Origin: JAUYQR01 sp050632395
GTDB taxonomy: Bacteria > Pseudomonadota > Alphaproteobacteria > Rhodobacterales > Rhodobacteraceae
Direction: 5' to 3'
Assembly: GCF_050632395.1 (NCBI RefSeq)
Contig: NZ_CP192600.1
Location: forward strand, 2,790,001 to 2,854,000
Length of the DNA: 64,000 nt
Positions 1-8,839 of the stretch are shown here, in pieces. The notes under the pieces are model-generated. The model had not been told where the DNA came from. It did no database searches and saw only the letters and a program-made list of their open reading frames with translations. The translations under genes were made by a program, and so were the position numbers. The stretch's first letter is position 1. Each line of letters begins with the position of its first letter.

Positions 1-283
1 CGCGGGCGGGGGCGGTCATCTTGGCCAGTTCCCACATCATCGCGGCGGTCAGAAGGATGACGAGGACGGCGAAGGATGGCCCGCCCAGCCAGATCTCGGC
101 CCCGCCGACCGCGACGAGGACGATTGCCGAGAGGGCGCGCTTGCGCAGGTCGGCCCAGCGCCCGACGGGGCGGCCGGGGGGGATGGAGGTGACGGCAGGA
201 TCGGCGGCCGCAGCCTCGGCGGCAGCTTCGGCGGCGACATCGGCGTCCGGTAATGGCGCGTCGGGGTCGCCGGCTGATGTCAT
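1..283 (-). CDS. cdsA: Phosphatidate cytidylyltransferase, N-terminal part (runs off the window)
   Basis: The enzyme makes CDP-diacylglycerol from phosphatidic acid and CTP in the inner membrane. Only about 94 codons are visible. A charged cytoplasmic start (roughly residues 1-50, Ala- and Pro-rich, ending in a WADLRKRAL segment) leads into two hydrophobic helices, as at the N terminus of Rhodobacteraceae CdsA. The catalytic C-terminal signature lies outside the window, so the call rests on the N-terminal pattern and on gene order: it directly follows uppS, as in the conserved pyrH-frr-uppS-cdsA cluster. Its ATG overlaps the uppS stop as ATGA (280-283), suggesting translational coupling. Confidence 0.8.
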   Translation of the reverse strand, partial: MTSAGDPDAPLPDADVAAEAAAEAAAADPAVTSIPPGRPVGRWADLRKRALSAIVLVAVGGAEIWLGGPSFAVLVILLTAAMMWELAKMTAPAR

Positions 284-1014
284 GCGATGACGGCGCCGAA
301 CCGGCGTTCGCGGTTGGAATAGCGGTTGATCATCGCGCCAAGTTCGTCGGGCGTGAAATCGGGCCAGAGCGTCTCGGTGAATTCGTATTCGGCATAGGCC
401 GCCTGCCACGGCAGGAAATTCGATGTGCGCGTCTCGCCGCTGGTGCGCACGACAAGGTCGGGGTCGGGCAGCCCGCCGGTGTCAAGCCGCGCGGCAAGGG
501 CGGCTTCCGTCAGGTCGGAGGGGCGGAGGAGGCCGTTGGCCACCTCTTCGGCGATCTTGCGGGTGGCGCGGACAATCTCGTCGCGACCGCCGTAGTTGAT
601 CGCGACGGTCAGGTTCAGCCGGTCGTTGCCGGCGGTGCGCGCCTCGATCCCGGCCATCAGGCGCTGCAGCTTGGGGTCGAGCCGGCTGCGTTCACCGATG
701 AAGCGCATCCGCACGCCTTCACCGGCAAGGCGGTCGGCCTCGCGTTCGATATAGCGCGCGAAGATCGCCATGAGGCCGAGGACCTCTTCGGTGGAGCGTT
801 TCCAGTTCTCGGTGGAGAAGGCGTAGAGGGTCAGCCAGCGGATGCCGAGGCCGGGTGCCGCGCGCACGATCTGGCGCACGCGTTCGGCCCCCTTGCGGTG
901 CCCGACAAGACGCGGCAGGCCGCGGTTCGTGGCCCAGCGACCGTTGCCGTCCATGATGATGGCGACGTGGTCCGCCGGGCGAAAAATGGTCTCAGCGCGC
1001 AGGTCTTTGGACAA
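280..1014 (-). CDS. uppS: Isoprenyl transferase (undecaprenyl diphosphate synthase)
   Basis: Cytosolic cis-prenyltransferase that extends farnesyl diphosphate with isopentenyl diphosphate to the C55 carrier lipid of peptidoglycan and O-antigen synthesis. The 244-residue length is normal. The diphosphate-binding MDGNGRW motif is at residues 21-27, with the catalytic Asp at 22. The STENWKR segment (about 68-74) and the C-terminal RTSGETRTSNFLPW region are intact. It lies between frr and cdsA on the same strand and overlaps cdsA by 4 bases. No oddities. Confidence 0.97.
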   Translation of the reverse strand: MSKDLRAETIFRPADHVAIIMDGNGRWATNRGLPRLVGHRKGAERVRQIVRAAPGLGIRWLTLYAFSTENWKRSTEEVLGLMAIFARYIEREADRLAGEGVRMRFIGERSRLDPKLQRLMAGIEARTAGNDRLNLTVAINYGGRDEIVRATRKIAEEVANGLLRPSDLTEAALAARLDTGGLPDPDLVVRTSGETRTSNFLPWQAAYAEYEFTETLWPDFTPDELGAMINRYSNRERRFGAVIA

Positions 1015-1086
1015 AGGACCCTCCCCAACAGAATTGAGGCTTGGGTCTAGCGACGAATTGGGCCCAGATTGTGGACATTTTCCGGC

Positions 1087-1653
1087 TCAAACCTGCATTA
1101 TTTCCTGTTGTTTCGATTCCAGCGCCCGGTCCACGGCGGCGATGGCCTTGTCGGTCAGTTCCTGCACTTCTTCGGACCACATCTTCTGGTCGTCCTCGCC
1201 CATGCCGGCGGCCTTGGCCTTCTTGATCTGGTCCATCCCGTCGCGGCGGATGTTGCGGATCGCGACCTTGGCATTTTCGGCGTAGCCTGCGGCCACCTTG
1301 GTCAACTGTTTGCGCCGCTCTTCGTTCAGTTCCGGGATCGGCAGGCGAATCAGCGGGCCGTCGGTGACAGGGTTGATACCGATGCCCGACTCGCGGATCG
1401 CCTTTTCGACCTTGGAGATCATGCCCTTGTCCCAGACGTTGATCACCACCATCCGGGGTTCGGGCACGTTGACGGTGCCAAGCTGGTTGATGGGCGTCAT
1501 CTGGCCGTAGGCATCGACCATGATCGGATCGACGATCGAGGCCGAGGCGCGGCCGGTGCGCAGGCTGGCGAATTCGTGCTTGAGAGCATTCATCGCGCCG
1601 TCCATCCGGCGCTGCAGGGCATCGGTGTCGATGTCGAGTTCGTCGTTCGACAT
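1087..1653 (-). CDS. frr: Ribosome recycling factor
   Basis: Splits post-termination ribosomes together with EF-G. The product is 188 residues and starts MSNDELDID. This start is preferred over upstream in-frame codons because a GAAGGAAG Shine-Dalgarno sequence lies about 6 bases upstream and the length then fits the family (about 185). The conserved core RTGRASASIVDPI and the C-terminal helical bundle are present. It follows pyrH by 112 bases, and uppS follows it. Confidence 0.97.
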   Translation of the reverse strand: MSNDELDIDTDALQRRMDGAMNALKHEFASLRTGRASASIVDPIMVDAYGQMTPINQLGTVNVPEPRMVVINVWDKGMISKVEKAIRESGIGINPVTDGPLIRLPIPELNEERRKQLTKVAAGYAENAKVAIRNIRRDGMDQIKKAKAAGMGEDDQKMWSEEVQELTDKAIAAVDRALESKQQEIMQV

Positions 1654-1680
1654 GGGGTCGCTTCCTTCACAACTGCTCGC

Positions 1681-1698
1681 CCCCGGGCTGCGCCGGGG
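1681..1698 (-). other. Hairpin in the pyrH-frr gap
   Basis: A 6-bp perfect stem, CCCCGG and CCGGGG around a 6-base loop, lies in the gap between pyrH and frr, about 28 bases upstream of frr. No U-tract follows on the minus strand, so it is not a convincing terminator. It could be a partial attenuator or RNA-processing structure. The sequence does not decide. Confidence 0.3.
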
Positions 1699-1765
1699 AG
1701 TGGTGGTTTTGCGCTCTATAGCAGCAAGCGGCTGGGGCGGTATAGGGTCTAGACGGGGCGGCGCG

Positions 1766-2500
1766 TCAGCCGTGCACGCGGGTGTAGGTGCCGCGTCCGG
1801 CGAGGATACCGCGGAAACCGCCGGGCTCATCAAGCGAGAATACGATGATCGGCAAGTCGTTGTCGCGGGCAAGCGCGATGGCAGATGCGTCCATCACCCC
1901 TAGGTGCTTTTGCAGAACTTCGTCATAGCTGACATGTTCGTAGCGCTTGGCATCGGCGTGTTTCTTGGGGTCCTTGTCATAGACGCCGTCGACCTTGGTG
2001 CCCTTGAAGATCGCCTGACAGGCCATTTCAGAGGCGCGCAGCGTGGCGGCGGTATCGGTGGTGAAGTAAGGGTTGCCGGTTCCGGCTGCGAAGATGCAGA
2101 CGCGCTTTTTCTCCAGATGCCGGACGGCGCGGCGGCGGATGTAGGGTTCGCAGACCTGATCCATCGGGATCGCGCTGATCACGCGGGTGAAGACGCCGAT
2201 CTGTTCCAGCGCGGACTGCATGGCCAGCGCGTTCATCACGGTGGCGAGCATGCCCATGTAATCGGCGGTGGTGCGTTCCATCCCTTGGGCGGAGCCTGCG
2301 AGACCGCGGAAGATGTTGCCGCCGCCGATCACCATGCAGATCTCGACCCCGAGGTCGCGGACCGATTTGATTTCCTGCGCGATGCGGGCGACTGTGGGCG
2401 GATGCAGGCCGTAGCCCTGATCACCCATCAGCGCTTCGCCCGATATCTTGAGCATGACGCGAGTGTAGGTGACCCCCGGTTCAGCGGCTGGTTTGGACAT
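1766..2500 (-). CDS. pyrH: UMP kinase
   Basis: Phosphorylates UMP to UDP in pyrimidine synthesis; a hexameric bacterial amino-acid-kinase-fold enzyme. The product is 244 residues from MSKPAAEPG. An N-terminal KISGEALMG phosphate-binding motif and a GGGNIFRG glycine loop are visible, and the C-terminal PIIVFSLDEPG segment is typical. The chosen ATG has a GGGGGAT ribosome site just upstream; the same frame stays open far upstream only because it is antisense to miaA. It is the first gene of the minus-strand pyrH-frr-uppS-cdsA cluster in this window. Confidence 0.97.
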   Translation of the reverse strand: MSKPAAEPGVTYTRVMLKISGEALMGDQGYGLHPPTVARIAQEIKSVRDLGVEICMVIGGGNIFRGLAGSAQGMERTTADYMGMLATVMNALAMQSALEQIGVFTRVISAIPMDQVCEPYIRRRAVRHLEKKRVCIFAAGTGNPYFTTDTAATLRASEMACQAIFKGTKVDGVYDKDPKKHADAKRYEHVSYDEVLQKHLGVMDASAIALARDNDLPIIVFSLDEPGGFRGILAGRGTYTRVHG

Positions 2501-2587
2501 GGGATCCCCCGTATATCGTTTTGGATTTGGCGTTGGCCGCAAAATGTCGCAAAACGCCGGAAGGTTCAACCGGTGACTGGTGGCGAA

Positions 2588-2638
2588 GCGGGGGCCAGCC
2601 CCCGCATCCGCGGAGTATTTGACGAAAAGAGCAAGGAT
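2588..2638 (+). repeat. Dispersed intergenic element, copy 1 (tail type II)
   Basis: A perfect 7-bp hairpin (GCGGGGG, loop CCAG, CCCCCGC) is followed by GGAGTATTT and then GAAAAGAGCAA. The same core and tail recur at 41358-41391 and 51048-51091 in reverse orientation. The copy lies between the divergent pyrH and miaA genes and ends 12 bases before the miaA start. Confidence 0.7.
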
Positions 2639-2650
2639 GGGTCGGAAGTG

Positions 2651-3517
2651 ATGCGCTTGGCCGATATTTCGCGCGAGGCCCCGGTGCTGATTGCCGGACC
2701 GACCGCATCGGGCAAGTCGGCGCTGGCGATGGAGATCGCGGCGCGTGACGGGCGGTTGATCGTCAATGCCGATGCCTTGCAGGTCTACCGCGAGTGGCGG
2801 GTGCTGAGCGCGCGGCCAAGCGCGGCTGACGAGGCCGCCCTGCCCCATGCGCTTTTTGGCCATGTCGGGGGAGCGGACGACTATTCTGTCGGGCACTGGC
2901 TGCGCGAGGTCGCGCCTTTGCTGGCGCGCCCGGTGGTGATCGTCGGCGGCACCGGGTTGATGTTTCGGGCGCTGACCGAAGGACTGGCCGAGGTGCCGGC
3001 GGTTCCGGCCGACGTTCGCGCGGCGGGCGACAGTTTGCGGGCAGCGGAGGGCATCGAGGCACTGGTGGCAGGGCTGGACCCCGCGACCGCCGCCGCGATC
3101 GACCTGCGCAACGGGGCGCGGGTGCAGCGGGCGTGGGAGGTGTTGCGGGCCACGGGCCGGGGGTTGCTGGACTGGCAGAGGGCGACACCGCCGCCCTTGC
3201 TGCCCTTGGCCGCGGCAGAGGCGATCGTGCTGGATGCCGAGGTGGGCTGGCTGAACGCGCGCATCGACCGGCGCTTCGGGCAGATGCTGTCGGAAGGGGC
3301 GCTGGACGAGGTGCGCGCCGCCCTGCCCGCCTGGGCGCCGGGGCGGCCCTATGCCCGCGCCATCGGAGCACACGAGTTGGTTGCCCATCTTGAGGGGCGG
3401 ACCGACCTTGATACGGCGGTGGCCGAGGCGACGCTGGCAAGCCGGCAATACGCCAAACGCCAGCGGACCTGGTTCAGGGCGCGGATGTCGGGATGGCGGC
3501 ATCTGGCGGTGCCGTAA
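2651..3517 (+). CDS. miaA: tRNA dimethylallyltransferase
   Basis: Transfers a dimethylallyl group to N6 of A37 in tRNAs that read UNN codons. The product is 288 residues. The P-loop GPTASGKS is at residues 16-23, followed by the conserved NADALQVYR segment and the GGTGLMFRAL motif. The C-terminal QYAKRQRTWFR motif contacts tRNA. ATG 2651 is preceded in frame by GTG 2648; the ATG is chosen because GGAAG lies just upstream and the residues before it show no conservation. It is divergent from pyrH. Confidence 0.95.
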   Translation: MRLADISREAPVLIAGPTASGKSALAMEIAARDGRLIVNADALQVYREWRVLSARPSAADEAALPHALFGHVGGADDYSVGHWLREVAPLLARPVVIVGGTGLMFRALTEGLAEVPAVPADVRAAGDSLRAAEGIEALVAGLDPATAAAIDLRNGARVQRAWEVLRATGRGLLDWQRATPPPLLPLAAAEAIVLDAEVGWLNARIDRRFGQMLSEGALDEVRAALPAWAPGRPYARAIGAHELVAHLEGRTDLDTAVAEATLASRQYAKRQRTWFRARMSGWRHLAVP

Positions 3518-3541
3518 GGCCGGTGGTGGGAGCGATCGGGC

Positions 3542-3562
3542 TTGTCCACAGATTTATGCACA
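3542..3562 (+). promoter_or_regulatory. Pair of DnaA-box-like sites
   Basis: TTATGCACA (3554-3562) matches the DnaA consensus TTATNCACA exactly. TTGTCCACA (3542-3550) differs at one position and lies three bases away in the same orientation. They sit in the intergenic region after miaA. No AT-rich unwinding region or box cluster is visible, so an origin is not claimed. Confidence 0.4.
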
Positions 3563-3683
3563 GGTTTCGGTGGGCGAGGTGTGAGGGACGCGCTTCAACC
3601 ATTGGTTTCGGCTTGGAATTCGTCGGGTGGGGCGGCTAGACTGCGGGCAGATTTCGACAGCCTGTGACGGACGTCCGATTCCC

Positions 3684-4481
3684 ATGCCCCTGCCCGCACC
3701 GACCTCTTCGCTCAGACTGGTCGCGATTCCGCGCTTGTCTGCGGCTGGGCGCTGGCGAGTGGAGGCGATGCGCTCGATTTCGGAGCCGTGCCTGTTGTGG
3801 TTCACCAAGGGTCAGGGGCGCATCACGATTTCGGGCGTGACGCGGGGCTATACGGCGCACAACGCGATCTTCATTCCGGCGGGCGTTATGCATGGCTTCG
3901 AGGCCGGGCCGCAGGTGTTTGGCACGGCGGTGTTCTTTGGCCGTGATTGTGACGTGACGCTGCCGACGGTGCCGTTGCACCTGCGGGTGCGCGAGGTTCA
4001 TGCCCAGCAAGAGGCGAACATCCTGCTGGACGCGATCCAGCGCGAGATGGACAGCGACGTGCCGGCGCATGACCGGGCGACACGGCATTACCTCGGGCTG
4101 CTGGGGGTGTGGCTGGAACGGCAGGCCAAGAAGACCGACGCCGACGCGCCGCGCACCGATGCGACGCGGCGGCTGGTGGCGCGCTATACCGCCCTTCTGG
4201 AGCGCAACTTCCGGTCTGGCATGGGGGTGGCGGAGTTCGCCGCCGCGCTGGGCGTGACGCCGACGCATCTGACGCGCTGCTGCAACATCGCCTGCGGGCG
4301 GTCGGCGCTCGCGCTTTTGCAGGACCGGCGCATCTTCGAGGCGCGTAAACTGCTGGCCGAGACGCGGATGCCGGTCGGGCGCATCGCGGAAAACCTCGGG
4401 TTCAACTCGCCGGCGTATTTCACCCGGGCGTTCCAGCATCTGACCGGCAAGTCGCCGTCGGCGTTCCGGCGGGCCTCCTGA
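3684..4481 (+). CDS. AraC-family transcriptional regulator
   Basis: The 265-residue product has an N-terminal cupin-like ligand-sensing half (residues about 20-110, with HNAIFIPAGVMHGF) and a C-terminal AraC/XylS double helix-turn-helix (about 165-265). The second helix-turn-helix carries the family signature RIAENLGFNSPAYFTRAF. ATG 3684 is chosen because the residues encoded by the upstream in-frame extension do not resemble the family; no strong ribosome site is seen. It lies 255 bases upstream of the ABC importer on the same strand and is a plausible local regulator of it. The effector is unknown. Confidence 0.88.
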   Translation: MPLPAPTSSLRLVAIPRLSAAGRWRVEAMRSISEPCLLWFTKGQGRITISGVTRGYTAHNAIFIPAGVMHGFEAGPQVFGTAVFFGRDCDVTLPTVPLHLRVREVHAQQEANILLDAIQREMDSDVPAHDRATRHYLGLLGVWLERQAKKTDADAPRTDATRRLVARYTALLERNFRSGMGVAEFAAALGVTPTHLTRCCNIACGRSALALLQDRRIFEARKLLAETRMPVGRIAENLGFNSPAYFTRAFQHLTGKSPSAFRRAS

Positions 4482-4736
4482 GCGGGCCGTTCGGGTGGCG
4501 CGGACGCGGCCGGTGCAACCGCTTGCACGAAACCGACACCGACGCGTCGCCTTTCGACAACTGGTGTCGCAAATGAACGCAAGTGTGGCGAAAGCAAGCG
4601 TTGACGTACGGTCGAAAAAGATGCGCAATGTGAACCGTGGGTGCGCAAGACGTGGCCCGGGTGTGCTGTGTGAAATGCCCGGTGTCCGGCTTGCGCCATA
4701 ATCAAGAAACGAAAAAGACCTGTCAGGGAGATGACA

Positions 4737-6371
4737 ATGACGAAAGAGATGACCGCAGCCGGTTTGCACCCGGCAGCAACCATGTATGCCGAGGAACTGA
4801 AGGCCGGGAAACTGAGCCGCCGCGAGTTCCTGAGCCGCACGACCGCGCTTGGCGTTTCTGCCGTTGCAGCCTACGGGCTGATGGGCATGGACGCCCCGGC
4901 AAAGGCGCAGGACGTAAAGGTCGGCGGCGTCATCCGCTGCGCGATGGAAGTCAAGGGCACCAAGGATCCGCGTCTGGCTGACTGGCCGCAGATTTCCAAC
5001 GTCTACCGTGGCTGGCTGGAATACCTGATCCAGTACAACGCCGACGGCACTTTCGAAGGCCGTCTGCTGGAAAGCTGGGAAGCCAACGCCGATGCAACCC
5101 AGTACACGCTGAAAGTGCGTCAGGGCGTGACCTGGAACAACGGCGAGCCCTTCACCGCCGATGACGTGGTGCGCAACTTCGCCCGCTGGACCGACGGCAA
5201 CGTCGAAGGCAACGCAATGGCCAGCCGTTTCCCCGGCCTGGTCGACGAAGCAACCAAGACGCTGCGCGAAGGCGCGGTCGTGAAGGTCGATGACGCGACG
5301 ATCCAGCTGAACCTGTCGGCTTCGGACGTGGCCGTGGTTCCAAACCTGGCCGACTATCCGGCCGCCGTGGTGCATTCGAGCTTTGTTGACGGCGAAGACC
5401 CGTCGACGAAACCGATCGGCACCGGCCCCTATGTGCCGCAGGAAGTCTCGGTCGGTCAGAAAGCCGTTCTGGTGCGCGCGCCGAACCACACCTGGTGGGG
5501 TGGCACCGCGCCGCTGGACGAAATCCACTACATCGACTTCGGCACCGACCCGTCGACGATGGTGTCGCTGGCAGGTTCGGACGAAATCGACTGCAACTAC
5601 GAGACCGTGGGCGATTTCATCGAACAGCTTGATGCGCTGGGCTGGAAGAAACTGGAAGTCGTCACCGCAGCAACCATCGTGGTGCGGATGAACTCGGCGT
5701 CGAGCGAGCTTTACAAGGACAAGGCCGTGCGTCAGGCGATCCAGCTGGCGGTCGACCCGAAGGTCGTGCTGGAACTGGGTTACAGCAACCTTGGCACCAC
5801 AGCGGAAAACCACCACGCCTGCCCGGTTCACCCCGAGTATGCCAAACTTCCCCCGCAGGTGATCGACCCGTCCAAGTTGAAGCCGGCGCTGGAAGCAGCG
5901 GGAATGGCCGACACCGAGCTGGAAGTGATCTCGCTTGACGACGGTTGGGAGGCGGCCACCACGGCAGCTGTCGTGGCGCAGCTGAAGGACGCCGGTGCAA
6001 ACGTGAAGCACACGGTCATGCCGGGATCGACCTTCTGGAACGACTGGCAGAAGTATCCCTTCTCCTCCACCACCTGGAACCACCGTCCGCTGGCGGTTCA
6101 GAACATGTCGCTGGCTTACACCTCGACCGGTTCGTGGAACGAGACCGGGATGGCCAACGCCGACTTCGACGCCGCCATGACCAAGGCGCTGTCGTTGGCC
6201 GATGCCGATGCGCGCCGCGAGCAGATGGTGACGCTGGAGACGATCCTTCAGGACGAAGGCTACATCATCCAGCCTTACTGGCGCTCGCTCTTTGCGCACG
6301 TGAAGGAAGGCTTCGTCGTGGAGCGCCATCCTTCGAACGAGCATCAGCACTACAAGTGGCATCTCGCCTGA
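4737..6371 (+). CDS. Peptide/nickel-type ABC transporter substrate-binding protein (SBP_bac_5)
   Basis: Periplasmic binding protein of a DppA/OppA-type importer, 544 residues. The N terminus carries a twin-arginine signal (SRREFLS, about residues 25-31), a hydrophobic stretch and an AKAQ cleavage site, so export by Tat is likely. The body follows cluster C binding proteins, with LLESWEANADATQYTLKVR and the FTADDVVRNFARW segment. ATG 4737 is preferred to ATG 4731 because GGGAG ends right at 4730, giving a 6-base spacing only for the second ATG. It is first in an operon with two permeases and a fused ATPase. The substrate cannot be read from the sequence. Confidence 0.92.
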   Translation: MTKEMTAAGLHPAATMYAEELKAGKLSRREFLSRTTALGVSAVAAYGLMGMDAPAKAQDVKVGGVIRCAMEVKGTKDPRLADWPQISNVYRGWLEYLIQYNADGTFEGRLLESWEANADATQYTLKVRQGVTWNNGEPFTADDVVRNFARWTDGNVEGNAMASRFPGLVDEATKTLREGAVVKVDDATIQLNLSASDVAVVPNLADYPAAVVHSSFVDGEDPSTKPIGTGPYVPQEVSVGQKAVLVRAPNHTWWGGTAPLDEIHYIDFGTDPSTMVSLAGSDEIDCNYETVGDFIEQLDALGWKKLEVVTAATIVVRMNSASSELYKDKAVRQAIQLAVDPKVVLELGYSNLGTTAENHHACPVHPEYAKLPPQVIDPSKLKPALEAAGMADTELEVISLDDGWEAATTAAVVAQLKDAGANVKHTVMPGSTFWNDWQKYPFSSTTWNHRPLAVQNMSLAYTSTGSWNETGMANADFDAAMTKALSLADADARREQMVTLETILQDEGYIIQPYWRSLFAHVKEGFVVERHPSNEHQHYKWHLA

Positions 6372-6482
6372 TCGCTGGCTGATACTTACAGGGCGCGCCG
6401 ATGGCGCGCCCAACTTTCCTCTCCATGATCTGTCCCGTTGCCGTCCCGGCGGCGTGGAGCCCCTTGGCGCAGAGGTGTAGCC

Positions 6483-7568
6483 ATGCTCATGTTCATTGCC
6501 CGACGCCTAGGTCTCATGATCCTGACGGCGCTAGCCTTGACGTTCATCGTTTTCTTCCTGACCAATCTTCGCCCCAACCTTGAAAAGCTGGCGCGAACCG
6601 AAGGATCGGTGCGGATGTCGGAGGAGGCGGTCGACGAGTGGATCGTTCAGAACGGCCACGGTGGCTCCGTGTTCGTGCGCTACGGCGAATGGATGGGGCT
6701 GATGCCCGGTTGGGTCCTTACCGACGAGAAGGGAACGGTGCGCGGCCGCTGCATAAACGCGACCAACACGCCCGAGACCGCTCCGCATTATTGTGGCGTC
6801 TTGCAGGGCGACTGGGGGTTCTCGACCTTCTTCAAGAAACCGGTACTGGATTCGCTGGGCGAAAAGCTGGCGGCGACCGGATGGCTGATGCTGGCGGTGA
6901 TGCTGGTGATGGTGCCCGCCTCGCTGTTGATCGGCGTGCTGTCGGGAATGCGCGAAGGTTCACGCACCGATCGGGCGCTGTCGACCTTTTCCATCGCTTC
7001 GACGGCAACGCCGGAATATGTGTCGGGCGTCATTCTGGTGGCGCTGCTGGCCTCGCCGGTGGTGGGCCTGTCGCCGCTTCTGGCAAACTGGGGCTGGATC
7101 GAGGGCAAGACGCTGTTCCTTGGCACCGCGACCTCGGCGATCGACGATATCACCTTCTGGAACTTCACCCTGCCGGTGATGACGATCGCGCTTTACGGCA
7201 TCGGCTATATCGCCCGGATGACCCGCGCCTCGATGACCGAGGTGATGACGGCGCAATACATCCGCACCGCGCGGCTGAAAGGCGTATCCTTCGGCGCCGT
7301 GGTGGTGAAACACGCCCTGCGCAACGCGCTGATCGCGCCGTTCACCGTCATCATGCTGCAGTTCCCGTGGCTCTTGAACGGTGTCGTCATCGTGGAAACG
7401 CTGTTCAATTACAAGGGCTTCGGCTGGACGCTGGTGCAGGCGGCGGGCAACAACGACATCAACCTCCTCTTGGGCTGTTCGGTTGTTGCGGTGTTCGTGG
7501 TGCTGGTCACCCAGCTGATCTCCGACGTCGGCTACGTCTTCCTGAACCCCCGCATCCGTTTGTCCTGA
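6483..7568 (+). CDS. ABC transporter permease, DppB/OppB type
   Basis: Inner-membrane permease of 361 residues. TM1 is at about residues 8-26. A long periplasmic segment of roughly 90 residues, larger than in DppB, then holds two cysteines (RGRCINATN and HYCGVLQGDWG) that could form a disulfide. The C-terminal half carries the binding-protein-dependent permease domain with the EAA-loop-like RTARLKGVSFGAVVVKHALRNA, where the ATPase docks. The start MLMFIARRLG is chosen for its match to the family N terminus; AGAGG lies upstream. It ends 9 bases before the second permease. Confidence 0.93.
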   Translation: MLMFIARRLGLMILTALALTFIVFFLTNLRPNLEKLARTEGSVRMSEEAVDEWIVQNGHGGSVFVRYGEWMGLMPGWVLTDEKGTVRGRCINATNTPETAPHYCGVLQGDWGFSTFFKKPVLDSLGEKLAATGWLMLAVMLVMVPASLLIGVLSGMREGSRTDRALSTFSIASTATPEYVSGVILVALLASPVVGLSPLLANWGWIEGKTLFLGTATSAIDDITFWNFTLPVMTIALYGIGYIARMTRASMTEVMTAQYIRTARLKGVSFGAVVVKHALRNALIAPFTVIMLQFPWLLNGVVIVETLFNYKGFGWTLVQAAGNNDINLLLGCSVVAVFVVLVTQLISDVGYVFLNPRIRLS

Positions 7569-7577
7569 GGAACCATC

Positions 7578-8744
7578 ATGGAAGACCTACTCTCCTGGGG
7601 ACAGATCTTTGGCCGGATGGCCTCGCAGTTCCTGCCGGTCTGGGTGGCGCTGGTCGTCACCTACGCCCTGTCGATCACGTTCAAGCGAAAGCTCGGGCTT
7701 TACGGCAAGCTTTTCGACAGCGTGGTCGGGATGATCGGCTTCGGTATCGTGATGTTCTGGGTGTTCACGGCGCTTCTGGCCAACATGGTGATCACGCATG
7801 ACCCGTTGGCGCAGTTGTCGGGCCTGAAGAACGCGGTGCCGGGATCGCTGGTGCCGAACCCGGGCGAAGGGATCTATCCCTACTACCTTCTTGGCGGCGA
7901 CCATCTGGCGCGCGACGTGTTCAGCCGGATGGTGATGGGCGCGCGGTCGGTGCTGTCGATCGCCCCTGCGGCGACCGCCTTTGCCTTCATGGTGGGCGTG
8001 ACGCTAGGCCTGCCAGCGGGGTACTTCGGCGGCAAGTTCGACACCGTGCTGTCGTTCATCGCGAACCTCGTGCTGGCCTTCCCGGTGATCTTGCTGTTCT
8101 ACCTCTTGGTCACGCCGGAAATCCGGGTGACGGGCATTCCGGTCTATCTGGCGGCGGTGCTGTTCATCTTTCCGATCCTGTTCTTCTCGATCCTATTCAA
8201 CGCGCGCTATTTCACCAACCCGCCGCGGCGAAATCTTTACGTCGGCGCGGTGCTGGTGATCGGGCTCTGGGCCTATTCCGGGCTTGCCTTCAACATGGAC
8301 CCGCTGGGCGTCTGGTCGATGGAACCGAACCTTCTGAACGTCTTCGTGTCGGTGGTGTTCGTGAACTCGCCCACCGTGTTCCGCATCGTGCGCGGCATCG
8401 TGATGGACCTGAAGGCGCGTGACTATGTGGCGGCGGGCCAGACCCGCGGCGAAGGCCCGTGGTACATCATGCTGTGGGAGATCCTGCCCAACGCCCGCGG
8501 GCCCCTGATCGTGGACTTTTGCCTGCGTATCGGCTACACCACTATCCTTCTCGGCACGCTGGGCTTCTTCGGCCTCGGCGTGTCGCCCGACAGCCCGGAC
8601 TGGGGCTCGACCATCGACGACGGGCGCAAGTTGCTGAACCTTGTGCCGCACCCCGCCGTGGTCCCTGCCCTCGCGTTGATGAGCCTTGTGCTTGGCTTGA
8701 ACCTTCTGGCTGACGGTCTGCGCGAAGAAAGCCTGAAAGACTGA
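7578..8744 (+). CDS. ABC transporter permease, DppC/OppC type
   Basis: Second membrane subunit of the importer, 388 residues, about 80 longer than DppC. The extra length includes added hydrophobic segments in the central part (about residues 190-245). The LLGGDHLARDVFSRMVMGARSV segment (shown here only by its LGGDHLARD core) and the C-terminal LGFFGLGVSPDSPDWG are typical of the family. The EAA-like loop is at DYVAAGQTRGEGPWYIM. A GAGGA ribosome site precedes the ATG. The larger size is shared with other transporters of this subfamily as far as I recall. Confidence 0.93.
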   Translation: MEDLLSWGQIFGRMASQFLPVWVALVVTYALSITFKRKLGLYGKLFDSVVGMIGFGIVMFWVFTALLANMVITHDPLAQLSGLKNAVPGSLVPNPGEGIYPYYLLGGDHLARDVFSRMVMGARSVLSIAPAATAFAFMVGVTLGLPAGYFGGKFDTVLSFIANLVLAFPVILLFYLLVTPEIRVTGIPVYLAAVLFIFPILFFSILFNARYFTNPPRRNLYVGAVLVIGLWAYSGLAFNMDPLGVWSMEPNLLNVFVSVVFVNSPTVFRIVRGIVMDLKARDYVAAGQTRGEGPWYIMLWEILPNARGPLIVDFCLRIGYTTILLGTLGFFGLGVSPDSPDWGSTIDDGRKLLNLVPHPAVVPALALMSLVLGLNLLADGLREESLKD

Positions 8745-8749
8745 TGGCT

Positions 8750-8801
8750 TTCATCTGTCCATAAATATCCCGGGGGTCCGGGGGCTGGCCCCCGGTCCCG
8801 C
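8750..8801 (-). repeat. Dispersed intergenic element, copy 2 (tail type I)
   Basis: Read on the minus strand: a 7-bp hairpin (CCGGGGG, loop CCAG, CCCCCGG), then GGGATATTT, two bases, and GGACAGATGAAA. It fills most of the gap between permease 2 and the ATPase gene inside the importer operon. The hairpin could act as a processing or partial termination signal there. Confidence 0.7.
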
Positions 8802-8839
8802 AATCGAACTCCCGCACTTGAACCAAATGCGAGGCTGCC

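Noticed and set aside
3518..3683. Chromosomal replication origin
   Set aside because: Only two DnaA-like boxes, with no AT-rich unwinding region and no dnaA, hemE or parAB neighbours.
3636..6413. 925-codon minus-strand open frame
   Set aside because: Antisense to the AraC-type and substrate-binding protein genes, both with clear signatures.
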